NCBI GenBank assembly: GCA_963839725.1
Contig: CAWIWT010000031.1
Span: 62,001-126,000 of the forward strand
Length of the DNA stretch: 64,000 nt
Direction: 5' to 3'
Source: Kumtagia sp963839725
GTDB taxonomy: Bacteria; Pseudomonadota; Alphaproteobacteria; Rhizobiales; Rhizobiaceae
Below, piece after piece: positions 1 through 8,753 of this stretch. The translations under genes and the position numbers were made by a program. Positions within the stretch are counted from its first letter, which is position 1; every line of letters begins with the position of its first letter. A model generated the notes under the pieces. That model saw nothing but the letters and a program-made list of their open reading frames with translations, searched no databases and was not told where the DNA came from.

Positions 1-773
1 TCATCGCCCATTTCGACGGCATTCGCTGGCCAGGCTTCTGGAAACGGCTGGCGACGGTCGCGGGTGCGGCAGCCGCGATCTCGGTCGCGACCTATCTTTT
101 CGCACCGGACAGCTTCATCTTTTTCGGCATCCTGCACGAAATCGCGCTGGCGAGCGTGATCGGGCTGGCCTTCTTGCGCTTGCCGCCGCTGCTGACGCTC
201 GTAGCGGCTGCGGCTGTAATCGCCCTTCCCCAATTCTTTCGAGCACCGGTCTTCGACCACCCCGCGCTTTGGTGGGTTGGACTGCAGACGATGAAGCTGC
301 ATTCGAACGACTATGTGCCGCTGTTTCCTTGGTTCGGCGCCGTGTTGGCCGGAATCGCGGCAGCGCGCTTTGCGATGAGCACCGGCCTTCTAGAACGATT
401 GTCCAGCCTGCATCCAGACAACTGGTCGAAGCCATTGCAATTTTTTGGCCGTCATAGCCTCGCCTTCTACCTGATCCACCAGCCGGTGCTGATCGGCTGC
501 CTCTGGCTTGCGTCGCAGGTCTTCCCGCCGGAACCGCAAACACCCGAGGTCGGCTTCCGCTACGCCTGCGAATTGACCTGCAAACAGAGCCGCGACGAAG
601 CGTTCTGCGCGCGCTATTGTGCTTGCATGCTCGACGAATTGGAGGCCTCCGGCGATCTGTCAAAGGTCATGGCCAGTCACGACAACCAGCAACTGCGCGA
701 TCGCGTGTCTGGCTTTGCCGGCTTGTGCAGCGCGCGAACCGAGAATGACAGTTTGGAGGACCCGGCGCCATGA
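1..773 (+). CDS. Membrane acyltransferase, DUF1624 type (3' part only)
   Basis: The gene enters the window from the left; the frame is open from base 3, giving the last 256 residues. The visible part has at least three hydrophobic segments, then a segment FFGRHSLAFYLIHQPVLIG typical of the last helix of DUF1624 / heparan-alpha-glucosaminide N-acetyltransferase-like integral membrane proteins. A roughly 75-residue tail follows with five or more cysteines (CELTCKQ, FCARYCACM), which is unusual for the family and may form disulfides or bind metal. The stop overlaps the next start by four bases (ATGA), so the two genes are probably translated together. The substrate is unknown. Confidence 0.75.
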   Translation, partial: IAHFDGIRWPGFWKRLATVAGAAAAISVATYLFAPDSFIFFGILHEIALASVIGLAFLRLPPLLTLVAAAAVIALPQFFRAPVFDHPALWWVGLQTMKLHSNDYVPLFPWFGAVLAGIAAARFAMSTGLLERLSSLHPDNWSKPLQFFGRHSLAFYLIHQPVLIGCLWLASQVFPPEPQTPEVGFRYACELTCKQSRDEAFCARYCACMLDELEASGDLSKVMASHDNQQLRDRVSGFAGLCSARTENDSLEDPAP

Positions 774-1246
774 CTTCGGCTTTATCCGCACCCAACCGGG
801 GACCTTGGCCGCCTCTGATCTATATTGGCGCCATCGCGATAGGCATCGCGTTGACGGTCATCGTTCCGCTGCCTTGGATCGAAGGCCCGCTGCACGACAT
901 TCTGTTTGCCGCCGGGTGGCTGTTGGTCGCCGCCGGCCTTGCTCTCGACATCACCGCGATACGCGCGTTGATGCGCGCCAAGACGACCATCAGGCCGAAC
1001 GGGACGGCCGAACATCTGGTCACCTCCGGTCCATTCTCCTTCACCCGCAATCCGATCTATCTCGGCAACACCACGCTGACGATAGGCATCGGTCTGATTG
1101 CCGGGAGCCTGTGGTTTCTGGTGCTCGGGCTACTCGCGGCATTCGCCACGCAGGTGATCACGATCGTGCACGAGGAGACGTATCTCAAGGCGCGCTTCGG
1201 CAAAAAATACCACGACTACTCCGTACGGGTCCGCCGCTGGATTTGA
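770..1246 (+). CDS. Isoprenylcysteine-type membrane methyltransferase family protein
   Basis: 158 residues with four predicted membrane segments. The C-terminal half holds the signature of the ICMT/PEMT-like family: a GPFSFTRNPIYLGN segment, then HEETYLKARFGKKYHDYSVRVRRW at the end, which in this family forms the S-adenosylmethionine pocket. Bacterial members methylate small lipophilic or membrane substrates that are mostly unknown. The start overlaps the stop of the upstream acyltransferase gene (ATGA), suggesting coupled translation and perhaps a shared lipid or polysaccharide substrate; the latter is inference. Confidence 0.8.
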   Translation: MTSALSAPNRGPWPPLIYIGAIAIGIALTVIVPLPWIEGPLHDILFAAGWLLVAAGLALDITAIRALMRAKTTIRPNGTAEHLVTSGPFSFTRNPIYLGNTTLTIGIGLIAGSLWFLVLGLLAAFATQVITIVHEETYLKARFGKKYHDYSVRVRRWI

Positions 1247-1257
1247 GGCGTCCGGCC

Positions 1258-2667
1258 TCACGGAATCGAAAAAATGCGCATTTCCCGGTCAATCCCCCGC
1301 AGGCTCAAATCCTGTGAGACGGGTTGCAGCTTGTTGGCGGCAAGGATGCTCATGGAGTTTTCGTCGTCCATAACCGCGCTGGTGACATAAATCGACTGCG
1401 CGGTGGCAAGGCCCTGGACTCGCGACGCGATGTTCACCGTCTGGCCGAAATAGTCTTGCCGGTCGTTCATGGTCACCGCAATGCATGGCCCTTCATGCAC
1501 ACCGATCTTGAGCAGCAGGTCTTCGCGTCCGCTCTTTTCATTGAGCGCCTGCATGGCTTGCCGCATCCTGATCGCGGCGGCAACCGCCCTGCCCGGCGTC
1601 GGGAATGTCGCCATCACCGCATCGCCGATCGTTTTGACCACGGCGCCGGCTTCCGACGCCACGATCTCCTGCAGCACCTGGAAATGCGCCCGTACCATGT
1701 CGAAGGCGTTCAGATCGCCGACCCGTTCGTAGAGTTCGGTGGACCCGCGCAGATCGGTGAACAGGAAAGTCAGGCTGGTGATCTTCAGCCGCTGATCGAC
1801 GTCCACGGTATCGGTGCGGTAAAGGTCACGGAACGTCTGATTGGTGAGAAGCCGCTTGGCCGTGAGGAACGGCCTGCGTTTGGACATCATGTCGTGCAGG
1901 GCGTCTCCGGCGATGATTACCGCCGGCAGCACGCGGACGTCGGTACGGTTTTCGATTGCAATGCGTACAGGCCCGGGATGCATTTCCAGTGTTTGGCTAT
2001 GCTCATGCTCCCGGTCATAAACCAACGAGATGCTTTGCCGTTCGCGCGTCGGCTCGCCCTTCACGTCGATGAACTGCACCGCATGCGTCACAGCGTCGAA
2101 GACAATCACAAACTCCGGTGGCAGTTGAAGCGAGAGCACCACCTTCTCGCCGGGCGCCACCTCGACGGCTTCGAGCGTCATGCCTTCAATGACCTCTAGA
2201 TAGTCGTCGCCACTGAGATCGAGACCTGATCCCCAGTACATCTGCCGCAGATATTCGACCAGCGGAAGCTCGTTCGGACTGTGCGCCGCGATCCGCCTGA
2301 TGCGCGGGCTGACCGTGAATGTCACTTCCACCAGTTCGTCGAGCGTTGCTTGGTAGCCCGCCGCGCACAACGAACAGACATACTCGTCCTTGACGACGGT
2401 TTTCAAAGTTGCGTTGCTTTCGAGCACACCACCGCAACCGGGGCACAGCACATTCCAGGAAATGTCAAAAATGCCAAGCGACGCGGCATGCAAAAACCCG
2501 GCGATTGTCCGCTCCTCGTCCAACCCGTGCTGCCCAGCGAACGCCAGGGCATTCACGCGGCAGAGATCGCGTTCCGAACCGTCGGTTACAAGCTGTTCGA
2601 TTGCATCGGCAACTTTCGGATCGACCGAATTGCGCAACACGTCGAAAAGAGCACTGGCGTCGCCCAT
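1258..2667 (-). CDS. Class III adenylate/guanylate cyclase with N-terminal DUF5939-like region
   Basis: 469 residues from an ATG preceded by GGAGACGG at 7 bases. An in-frame ATG at 2778 overlapping the deoR stop is also possible and would add 37 residues. The N-terminal half resembles DUF5939 and holds a CPGCG...CSLC four-cysteine knuckle that looks like a zinc ribbon. The C-terminal ~170 residues are a class III nucleotide cyclase domain: FTDLRGST carries the first metal aspartate, KTIGDAVMATF the second, and QDYFGQTVNIASRVQ the transition-state region. The product is most likely cAMP. No membrane segment is seen, so it should act in the cytosol. It is the last gene after deoR and may be cotranscribed with it. 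Confidence 0.85.
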   Translation of the reverse strand: MGDASALFDVLRNSVDPKVADAIEQLVTDGSERDLCRVNALAFAGQHGLDEERTIAGFLHAASLGIFDISWNVLCPGCGGVLESNATLKTVVKDEYVCSLCAAGYQATLDELVEVTFTVSPRIRRIAAHSPNELPLVEYLRQMYWGSGLDLSGDDYLEVIEGMTLEAVEVAPGEKVVLSLQLPPEFVIVFDAVTHAVQFIDVKGEPTRERQSISLVYDREHEHSQTLEMHPGPVRIAIENRTDVRVLPAVIIAGDALHDMMSKRRPFLTAKRLLTNQTFRDLYRTDTVDVDQRLKITSLTFLFTDLRGSTELYERVGDLNAFDMVRAHFQVLQEIVASEAGAVVKTIGDAVMATFPTPGRAVAAAIRMRQAMQALNEKSGREDLLLKIGVHEGPCIAVTMNDRQDYFGQTVNIASRVQGLATAQSIYVTSAVMDDENSMSILAANKLQPVSQDLSLRGIDREMRIFSIP

Positions 2668-2777
2668 GAGCCGTCTCCGTTGCTGACGGGAGCTTGCTGT
2701 TACCGCCCTTTGATACACCTCCGAGACGTTCGCTGTCACGTGACCTGTCGGCAACGCGTTGCACGAGATCCTGACCA

Positions 2778-3533
2778 TCAAGCTTTAACTATGGAAATCC
2801 CTTTACCAAGAATCGGCTCAACCGCGCTTTCCGGCGTGTCAGCCGAGACAACGAGGGTAGAAATTTGTTCGATGGGCGCGATCAGGAATGGCGATACCGC
2901 TCCAAGCTTCTCCTTGGTGGCAAGTACAACCGTTTCCGCTGAACGGCCAATCAGCGCGCGCTTGACCGCTGCCTCCTCCATGTCCCCGGTCGTGAGCCCC
3001 TCTTCCGCGTGAGCGCCCGTCACGCCAAGGAAGAAAAGATCGGCACGAATGCGCGAGATCGCTTCAATGGCAATGGCACCAACCGCGACCATCGAGTGAC
3101 GGAATAGCTTTCCGCCGATCAGGATCACTTCGACCTGCGGATGCGCTTCGAGTTCGGCGGCAATAGTCGGGCTATGGGTGATCGCGGTGAAGTGCATTTC
3201 GGAGGGCAGATGGCGGACAACTTCAAGATTTGATGTTCCGCCGTCAAAGATAACGGTGCAGCCCGGCTCGATCAGCTTCGCGGCAACACGCCCAAGCGCG
3301 GCCTTCGCATCCGTGGCGATCTCGCGGCGGCCTGGCAGCGCAACGACTGTCGGCGATGCCGGCATGGCGCCGCCATGAACCCGCAGAAGCAGCCCTTCCG
3401 CCGCCAACTCCCGCAAATCGCGGCGAATCGTGTCCTCGGAAAGGTCGAGTTCCTTGCTGAGACGTTTCGCCACCACCTGCCCTTCGCGGGCGAGCACGTC
3501 GAGGATCAGGCGTTTTCGTTGGCTGGTAAGCAT
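2778..3533 (-). CDS. DeoR-family transcriptional regulator
   Basis: 251 residues from ATG 3533, which follows GGAATGGAG; another ATG lies at 3542. The N-terminus has the DeoR helix-turn-helix (LDLSEDTIRRDLRELAAEG, then RVHGGA), and the C-terminus the DeoRC sugar-phosphate sensing fold with FDGGTSNLEVVRHLP and GLTTGDMEEAAVKRALI. Such proteins usually repress sugar or nucleoside catabolism genes and are released by a phosphorylated intermediate. It is divergent from the DUF4406 gene, with repeated candidate operators between them, so it probably controls that gene and itself. Confidence 0.9.
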   Translation of the reverse strand: MLTSQRKRLILDVLAREGQVVAKRLSKELDLSEDTIRRDLRELAAEGLLLRVHGGAMPASPTVVALPGRREIATDAKAALGRVAAKLIEPGCTVIFDGGTSNLEVVRHLPSEMHFTAITHSPTIAAELEAHPQVEVILIGGKLFRHSMVAVGAIAIEAISRIRADLFFLGVTGAHAEEGLTTGDMEEAAVKRALIGRSAETVVLATKEKLGAVSPFLIAPIEQISTLVVSADTPESAVEPILGKGISIVKA

Positions 3534-3545
3534 GAACTCCATTCC

Positions 3546-3595
3546 GCACGATAATTTATGATATTGCACGAATATGCACGAAATGATAAACGAAC
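3546..3595. promoter_or_regulatory. Candidate DeoR operator cluster
   Basis: The 91-base gap between the divergent deoR and DUF4406 genes contains GCACGA at 3546, 3566 and 3576, and a partial ACGAAC copy near 3590. Spacings of 20 and 10 bases place the copies on one face of the helix. DeoR-family repressors commonly bind several phased direct repeats, so this is a reasonable operator; the assignment is inference from position and repetition. Confidence 0.45.
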
Positions 3596-3624
3596 CTATC
3601 AATCATGCATTGTCAGGATATATC

Positions 3625-4002
3625 ATGGAAAACCATGCAAAACCAATGCTCATCCTGATCGCGGGACCGTATCGCTCAGGCACAGGTGACGATCCCGCAA
3701 AGATGGCCGCCAATCTGGATCGGTTGGAAAGCGTTAGCGTGCCGCTGTTTCGCGCAGGCCATATTCCAATGATTGGCGAGTGGGTCGCGTTGCCGCTCGG
3801 CAAGCAGGCGGGTTCGACCGGTGTCACCGACCCTATCTATGATGAATTCGCTTACCCGGTGGCCGAGCGCTTGCTCCAGCATTGCGATGCGGTGCTGCGG
3901 CTGCCCGGCGCGTCCAAAGGCGCGGACGAAGATGTGCGGCTGGCGCGTGAACTTGGCCTGCCGGTGTATTTTGACCTCTCAGAGGTACCCGTCGCCGCCT
4001 GA
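3625..4002 (+). CDS. DUF4406 / nucleoside 2-deoxyribosyltransferase-like protein
   Basis: 125 residues from ATG 3625, which has AGGA at 7 bases; an upstream in-frame start at 3574 would run through the operator region and is less likely. The sequence opens with LILIAGPYRSGT and later has GASKGADEDVRLARELGLPV, the pattern of the nucleoside 2-deoxyribosyltransferase superfamily (phosphate-binding loop and C-terminal helix). Activity on nucleosides, nucleotides or ADP-ribose-like compounds is possible but unproven. Divergence from a DeoR regulator fits a role in nucleoside or pentose salvage. Confidence 0.7.
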   Translation: MENHAKPMLILIAGPYRSGTGDDPAKMAANLDRLESVSVPLFRAGHIPMIGEWVALPLGKQAGSTGVTDPIYDEFAYPVAERLLQHCDAVLRLPGASKGADEDVRLARELGLPVYFDLSEVPVAA

Positions 4003-4124
4003 AACGGCACCGAAAAAAGGTTCAAAAAAATCGCAGGAAGGCGGAACCATCTCGCCGACCGCGCATTATGCGGGTGTTGAAGGCGATTCAAATGAAGCAA
4101 TTCGACGAACCGCATTCGACAAAA

Positions 4125-4162
4125 AAACGCCTCCAGCACTGTCACAGGTGCGGGAGGCGTTT
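4125..4162. terminator. Bidirectional rho-independent terminator
   Basis: A 10-bp perfect stem (AAACGCCTCC with GGAGGCGTTT) lies between the convergent DUF4406 and GST genes, with an A run on the left and T-rich sequence on the right, so it can end transcription from both sides. Confidence 0.75.
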
Positions 4163-4200
4163 CTAATTTGCGGATTGTTTCGGCCGGAATGTGTTTCGTC

Positions 4201-4854
4201 TCATTCGTCCGGGGCGGGCTCCGGCCATTCCTCGGCAGCCGCGGCAGCGTACCAGTCGCGCATCGCCGGCGTCGAAAGCACCGCATCGACATAAACCCGG
4301 GTGTCTGCCGCGAGTTCGCCGCCGTAGGTGTCGAATCGCGTGACGACCGGCGCGTACATTGCGTCGGCCACGGTGAAGTGGCCGAACAGGAACGGACCGC
4401 CCTGCCCATGGTTTTGGCGGCATTGGTGCCAAATCGCCTCGATCCGAGTTCGCTGGCTTTCGCCCTCCGTATCGAGTGCCCGATGGCCCCTCGGGCGCCT
4501 AAGGTTCATCGGCCAACCATAGCGAACCTCGCGAAAGCCGGAATGCATTTCGGTGGCGACTGAACGGGCAAGGGCACGGGCTTCGCGATCAGCCGGCCAC
4601 AACCGCTTTTCCGGAAAAAGGTCGTTGAGATATTCGAGGATCGCCAGCGTCTCCCAGACAATCCTGCCTCGGTGGTCGAGGACCGGGACCTGCCCGGTTG
4701 GCGATATCCTTGCCAGATTTGCAGCGGTTTCAGGTGTGCGAAGGCGAACAAACACTTCCTCAAACGGGATTTCGCAGTGCTTGAGCGCCACCCATGGGCG
4801 CAGCGACCATGAGGAGAAGCACTTGTTGCCTATATAGAGCTTGAAATCGGTCAT
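4201..4854 (-). CDS. Glutathione S-transferase
   Basis: 217 residues from MTDFKLYIG; an alternative ATG at 4878 adds eight residues. The thioredoxin-like N-terminal domain has KCFSSWSLRPWVALK at the glutathione site and the cis-proline and glutathione gamma-glutamyl contacts GQVPVLDHRG and WETLAILEYL. A helical C-terminal domain follows, with GPFLFGHFTVADAMYAPVVTRF. This matches the soluble GST family common in rhizobia; it probably conjugates glutathione to electrophiles or reduces peroxides, with no visible clue to the substrate. It is convergent with the DUF4406 gene. Confidence 0.88.
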   Translation of the reverse strand: MTDFKLYIGNKCFSSWSLRPWVALKHCEIPFEEVFVRLRTPETAANLARISPTGQVPVLDHRGRIVWETLAILEYLNDLFPEKRLWPADREARALARSVATEMHSGFREVRYGWPMNLRRPRGHRALDTEGESQRTRIEAIWHQCRQNHGQGGPFLFGHFTVADAMYAPVVTRFDTYGGELAADTRVYVDAVLSTPAMRDWYAAAAAEEWPEPAPDE

Positions 4855-4949
4855 GCTGCACCCGAAGGATCGAGACATTGATCACCGCCAACCGTGTGGA
4901 GGCGACTGGCCCCCTTTGCAGCACGAGAGCTTGTGCGCTGATATCAGGG

Positions 4950-5106
4950 AAGCGACACAGAAATATCACTTTGGATCTAATTTCCGGGAACCGTTGCGGC
5001 GCTTCCGCATTCTCATGCCGTGCAAGGCAGTTCCGAAGAAATTTTCCAGGGATTGCCGAGCTACAGATCGCCTCGCCGGAGCCCTCACCGGCGAGGCGAC
5101 TTTTTT
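4950..5106 (+). ncRNA. Candidate small RNA ending in an orphan terminator
   Basis: The 403-base gap between the GST start and the DUF805 gene holds a strong rightward rho-independent terminator (next entry) but no rightward gene upstream of it. About 4981-5035 can fold: GGAAC pairs with GTTCC and TTGC with GCAA, around an inner GGC/GCC stem. A weak promoter-like pair (CTTGTG near 4930, AATATC near 4972) precedes it. The 5' end is a guess. No known RNA family is recognised. The alternative is a long untranslated leader of an unrelated transcript. Confidence 0.35.
5069..5106 (+). terminator. Strong rho-independent terminator without an upstream gene
   Basis: CGCCTCGCCGG at 5069-5079 pairs perfectly with CCGGCGAGGCG at 5088-5098, followed closely by six T. 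The T run lies only on the right, so it ends rightward transcription although the gene on its left (GST) is read leftward. Confidence 0.7.
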
Positions 5107-5257
5107 CCTGGTCAACGGCGTCCGGCAACCGCCGATTGATTAACGCTGTGATCACCACAAATGTCTTCTCCTAGGCGCTGCAGCGCACCGCATTCCGCTG
5201 CGTAAGAAACTTTTTTCTTTCATCGCATACGATCCCCGACAAATAACGGGGTCTGTC

Positions 5258-5800
5258 ATGAATTTCTTGTTTGGAATCCAGGGCCGCATCGGGCGACTTC
5301 AATGGTGGGGCGCACAGTTGATCCTATTCGGGATCATAACCGTCCCTATCCTGGTGCTCGTCGGGAAATTGTCTGGCCTGTCGAAGCTGAAAATGGAACA
5401 GCTTGTCCAGGAAAACCTTGGCAGCGGCATCGTGGCTTTCCTGCTGCTCTATGCTCTGTGTCTGTGGATAAATGTTGCCACGACCGTCAAGCGCTATCAC
5501 GATCGCGACAAGTCCGGCTTCTGGTTCCTCATCGTACTTGTGCCGGTCATCGGCGGGCTTTGGCAGCTTGTCGAGTGCGGCTTCCTGAGCGGTACGACCG
5601 GCGGCAACAGCTACGGTCGACACGGCAACAGTGTGTTCGGCGACTATCTGGACAACGGCGAAGAGCCAGAGAGTGCCGAAGTCGGAGCGATCCGCCGTTC
5701 GCGCACTCGGGGCTCATTGCAAGCCCCACAGGCAGGTCGCAACGTGAAACCGGCATTCGGCAGGCCAGTGGCAGCCGGCTTCGGCAAACGCGTCCGCTAA
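5258..5800 (+). CDS. DUF805 membrane protein
   Basis: 180 residues. The start MNFLFGIQGRIGRLQWW and the segment VATTVKRYHDRDKSGFWFL are the hallmarks of DUF805 inner-membrane proteins (YhaH/YhaI type), with three or four hydrophobic helices in the first 120 residues. The last 60 residues are a hydrophilic, arginine-rich cytoplasmic tail with no recognised domain. Function is unknown in the family. It stands alone, with about 170 bases to the fumC start. Confidence 0.85.
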   Translation: MNFLFGIQGRIGRLQWWGAQLILFGIITVPILVLVGKLSGLSKLKMEQLVQENLGSGIVAFLLLYALCLWINVATTVKRYHDRDKSGFWFLIVLVPVIGGLWQLVECGFLSGTTGGNSYGRHGNSVFGDYLDNGEEPESAEVGAIRRSRTRGSLQAPQAGRNVKPAFGRPVAAGFGKRVR

Positions 5801-5969
5801 CATCTTGCGGCACGGGACGCCCGGGATGCGCCTGGCGTCTGTGATCACCAGCTCCAGCAGCCCTACCCTATTGAATCGATTTGGAATGTCGCTGCCGGCA
5901 TTCTTTGCTTGAAGCCTTTTGTGCAACGCGATACGCCGATGCCGCATTGAGCGAATTGCGGAGGCGGCG

Positions 5970-7373
5970 TTGAGCGAGCGGCAGAAATCCACGCGGACAG
6001 AGACAGACACATTCGGGCCGATCGAGGTCACCGGCGACCGCTACTGGGGTGCGCAGGCGCAGCGCTCGCTCGGCAATTTCAAGATCGGCTGGGAAAAGCA
6101 GCCAACGTCCGTGGTGCGCGCATTGGGTATCGTCAAGCGCGCTGCAGCCGAGGCGAACATGGCGCTCGGCAGGCTCGATCCGAAGATCGGCGGCGCGATC
6201 ATTACCGCTGCCCAGGAAGTGATCGACGGCAAACTCGATGACCATTTTCCGCTGGTCGTGTGGCAGACAGGCTCCGGCACGCAGTCGAATATGAACGCCA
6301 ACGAGGTGATCTCGAATCGGGCGATCGAACTGCTCGGCGGCGTCATGGGCTCCAAGAAGCCGGTGCATCCGAACGATCACGTCAATATGAGCCAGTCGTC
6401 GAATGACACCTATCCGACGGCGATGCACATCGCTTGCGCTGAGCGTATCGTCCACGACCTGCTGCCGGCGCTAAAACATCTGCACGCGGCAATCGACGCC
6501 AAGGCGAAGCAGTTCGCCCACATCGTCAAGATCGGCCGCACCCACACGCAGGACGCCACGCCGCTGACGCTCGGCCAGGAATTTTCGGGCTACGCGGCGC
6601 AAGTTGCGTCATCGATCACCCGCATCGAACTGACGCTGCCGGGCCTTCAGGAACTGGCGCAGGGCGGCACGGCGGTCGGCACCGGCCTCAACGCACCGAT
6701 CGGTTTCGCCGAAAAAGTGGCGGAGCGGATCGCGGCGATCACCGGCATCGATTTCGTCACCGCGCCGAACAAGTTCGAGGCGTTGGCCGCGCACGATTCG
6801 ATGGTTTTCTCGCACGGCGCCATCAATTCGGCAGCCGCAGCGCTTTTCAAGATCGCCAATGACATCCGGCTGCTCGGCTCGGGGCCGCGTTCCGGGCTTG
6901 GCGAATTGTCGTTGCCGGAGAATGAACCCGGCTCATCGATCATGCCGGGCAAGGTCAATCCGACGCAATGCGAGGCGCTGACGCAGGTCTGCATCCAGGT
7001 AATGGGCAATCATTCCACGATTACCTTTGCCGGCAGTCAGGGCCATTTCGAACTCAACGTCTACAATCCGCTAATGGCATACAATTTCCTGCAATCGGTG
7101 CAGCTGATGTCCGACGCGGCGATCTCCTTCACCGACAATTGCGTCGCCGGCATCGAAGCGCGCGAGGACAACATCAAGGCAGCGCTTGAGCGCTCGCTGA
7201 TGCTGGTGACGGCGCTCGCGCCGACGATCGGCTATGACAATGCGGCAAAGATCGCCAAGACCGCGCACAAGAACGGCACAACGCTGCGCGAGGAAGCGTT
7301 GGCGACGGGGCTGGTCAGCGGTGAGGACTACGACCGGCTGGTGCGGCCGGAGGACATGACCCATCCGGGGTAG
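5970..7373 (+). CDS. fumC: Class II fumarate hydratase
   Basis: Interconverts fumarate and malate in the citric acid cycle, as an iron-independent cytosolic homotetramer. A TTG at 5970, preceded by GGAGG at 5 bases, gives 467 residues, the usual length of the family; the upstream open frame has no good start. The fumarase/aspartase signature GSSIMPGKVNPTQCEA is present, as are TGSGTQSNMNANEV and HPNDHVNMSQSSNDTYPTAM (substrate-binding region). It appears monocistronic. Confidence 0.95.
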   Translation: MSERQKSTRTETDTFGPIEVTGDRYWGAQAQRSLGNFKIGWEKQPTSVVRALGIVKRAAAEANMALGRLDPKIGGAIITAAQEVIDGKLDDHFPLVVWQTGSGTQSNMNANEVISNRAIELLGGVMGSKKPVHPNDHVNMSQSSNDTYPTAMHIACAERIVHDLLPALKHLHAAIDAKAKQFAHIVKIGRTHTQDATPLTLGQEFSGYAAQVASSITRIELTLPGLQELAQGGTAVGTGLNAPIGFAEKVAERIAAITGIDFVTAPNKFEALAAHDSMVFSHGAINSAAAALFKIANDIRLLGSGPRSGLGELSLPENEPGSSIMPGKVNPTQCEALTQVCIQVMGNHSTITFAGSQGHFELNVYNPLMAYNFLQSVQLMSDAAISFTDNCVAGIEAREDNIKAALERSLMLVTALAPTIGYDNAAKIAKTAHKNGTTLREEALATGLVSGEDYDRLVRPEDMTHPG

Positions 7374-7478
7374 AATATTCTAATTGTGAACGATCTGTCG
7401 CCCAATTCGCATCTTTGGTGAACGACGCGGCTCCTTTATGTTCCGCGTCGATATCAACCCACCCCCGGAGATTCGACC

Positions 7479-7901
7479 ATGTCCATCAACTCTTCTACTG
7501 CCGTCACCAGTGCTCCTGCCGGCAGCGCGGCTGTCGTCCTCGTCGGCCGCCTGCTGCTTTCGATCCTCTTCATCTTCGCCGGCTTCGGCAAGCTGACCGA
7601 TATCGCGGGAACCGCCGCCTGGTTCGGCAGCATCGGCATGCCGCTGCCTGTCGTCGTCGCCGTTCTGGTCGGCCTCCTCGAGCTCGGCGGCGGTCTTGCC
7701 ATTCTCACCGGCTTCAAGACCCGCATCGCCGCCCTTGCGCTCGCGGCCTTCACGGTCGGTGCATCGCTGATCGCCCACACCAATTTCGCCGACCAGATCC
7801 AGCTTTTGATGTTCCTCAAGAATATCTCGATCACCGGCGGCCTGCTGACGCTTGCTTCCTTCGGCGCCGGCGCTCTGTCGATCGACGCCAAGCGCGGCTG
7901 A
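7479..7901 (+). CDS. DoxX-family membrane protein
   Basis: 140 residues with four membrane helices. The first helix region VGRLLLSILFIFAGFGKLTD and the following GMPLP...LLELGGGLAILTGFKTR match the DoxX/SURF4-like family, proteins tied to redox and thiol stress in several bacteria, though the biochemical role is open. A strong terminator follows 20 bases after the stop, so the transcript ends here. Confidence 0.85.
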   Translation: MSINSSTAVTSAPAGSAAVVLVGRLLLSILFIFAGFGKLTDIAGTAAWFGSIGMPLPVVVAVLVGLLELGGGLAILTGFKTRIAALALAAFTVGASLIAHTNFADQIQLLMFLKNISITGGLLTLASFGAGALSIDAKRG

Positions 7902-7920
7902 CCCGGTTCAAAATCGATCA

Positions 7921-7950
7921 AAAGGCCCGGCCTTGTCCGGGCCTTTTTGC
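7921..7950 (+). terminator. Rho-independent terminator after doxX
   Basis: AAAGGCCCGG pairs with CCGGGCCTTT across a six-base loop and runs into five T, just after the DoxX stop codon. Confidence 0.85.
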
Positions 7951-7995
7951 TGTTCTACTTGCGTCTCCGACCGAACGCGACAGAGCCCTGCCGAA

Positions 7996-8640
7996 ATGAA
8001 GCGACACAGCCGCAATGCCTCGTTCTTTGCCGCTCTCGCCGTCGGGGCGGTTGTCACAGTTGCGGCATTTTGGCTGCAGCCCAAATTCGCTGCGACCGCC
8101 GGCGCTAATGCGTTCTTCCTTACCTATCTCGTGCTTGGCGCCACAAAGATAAAGCTGCTGACGCCGACGTATCTGCGCAAGCATGCCGCCGGCGCGGACA
8201 TGCCGGCTTGGGTCATTTTCGCCGCAACTTTGGGAGCAGTCATCATCGCCGTGGCGTCGCTGTTCCTGCTGATCAATGCAAGCTCAGCGTATCACGGCAT
8301 TGAACTAACGCTGTCGCTGGCCTCCGTCGCGCTGGGCTGGGCTACCATTCATACGATGGCCGCCTTCCACTATGCGCACGTCTATTGGGATGCGTTGCGC
8401 GACGCGAAAGGGGACGCCTCGGCGGCCGGCGGGCTGGAATTCCCGAGAACACCGGAGCCGGCAGGCTACGATTTTCTGTACTTCGCCTGCGTCGTCGGCA
8501 TGACTGCTCAGACATCGGATGTCGTGGTAACCAACGCCAGCATGCGCAAACTCGTTGTTTTGCATGGTATCGTGTCGTTCCTGTTCAACACGGTACTGGT
8601 GGCGGCCGCCGTCAACGTCGCGGTGTCGCTGGCCGGCTGA
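7996..8640 (+). CDS. DUF1345 membrane protein
   Basis: 214 residues from MKRHSRNASFF, with five or six hydrophobic helices. HTMAAFHYAHVYW and YDFLYFACVVGMTAQTSDV are the conserved motifs of DUF1345 integral membrane proteins. The family has no assigned function. It follows the doxX terminator directly and so needs its own promoter. Confidence 0.85.
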   Translation: MKRHSRNASFFAALAVGAVVTVAAFWLQPKFAATAGANAFFLTYLVLGATKIKLLTPTYLRKHAAGADMPAWVIFAATLGAVIIAVASLFLLINASSAYHGIELTLSLASVALGWATIHTMAAFHYAHVYWDALRDAKGDASAAGGLEFPRTPEPAGYDFLYFACVVGMTAQTSDVVVTNASMRKLVVLHGIVSFLFNTVLVAAAVNVAVSLAG

Positions 8641-8753
8641 GGCTGGATCCCAGCGCTCACATCTTCGTCATTGCCTGAAACATAGCTGCGTCTGACCCCG
8701 TACCTTGCATAAGATCCCAAGAACCCGCTTGACGCGAGCGGAAGGACACACAA

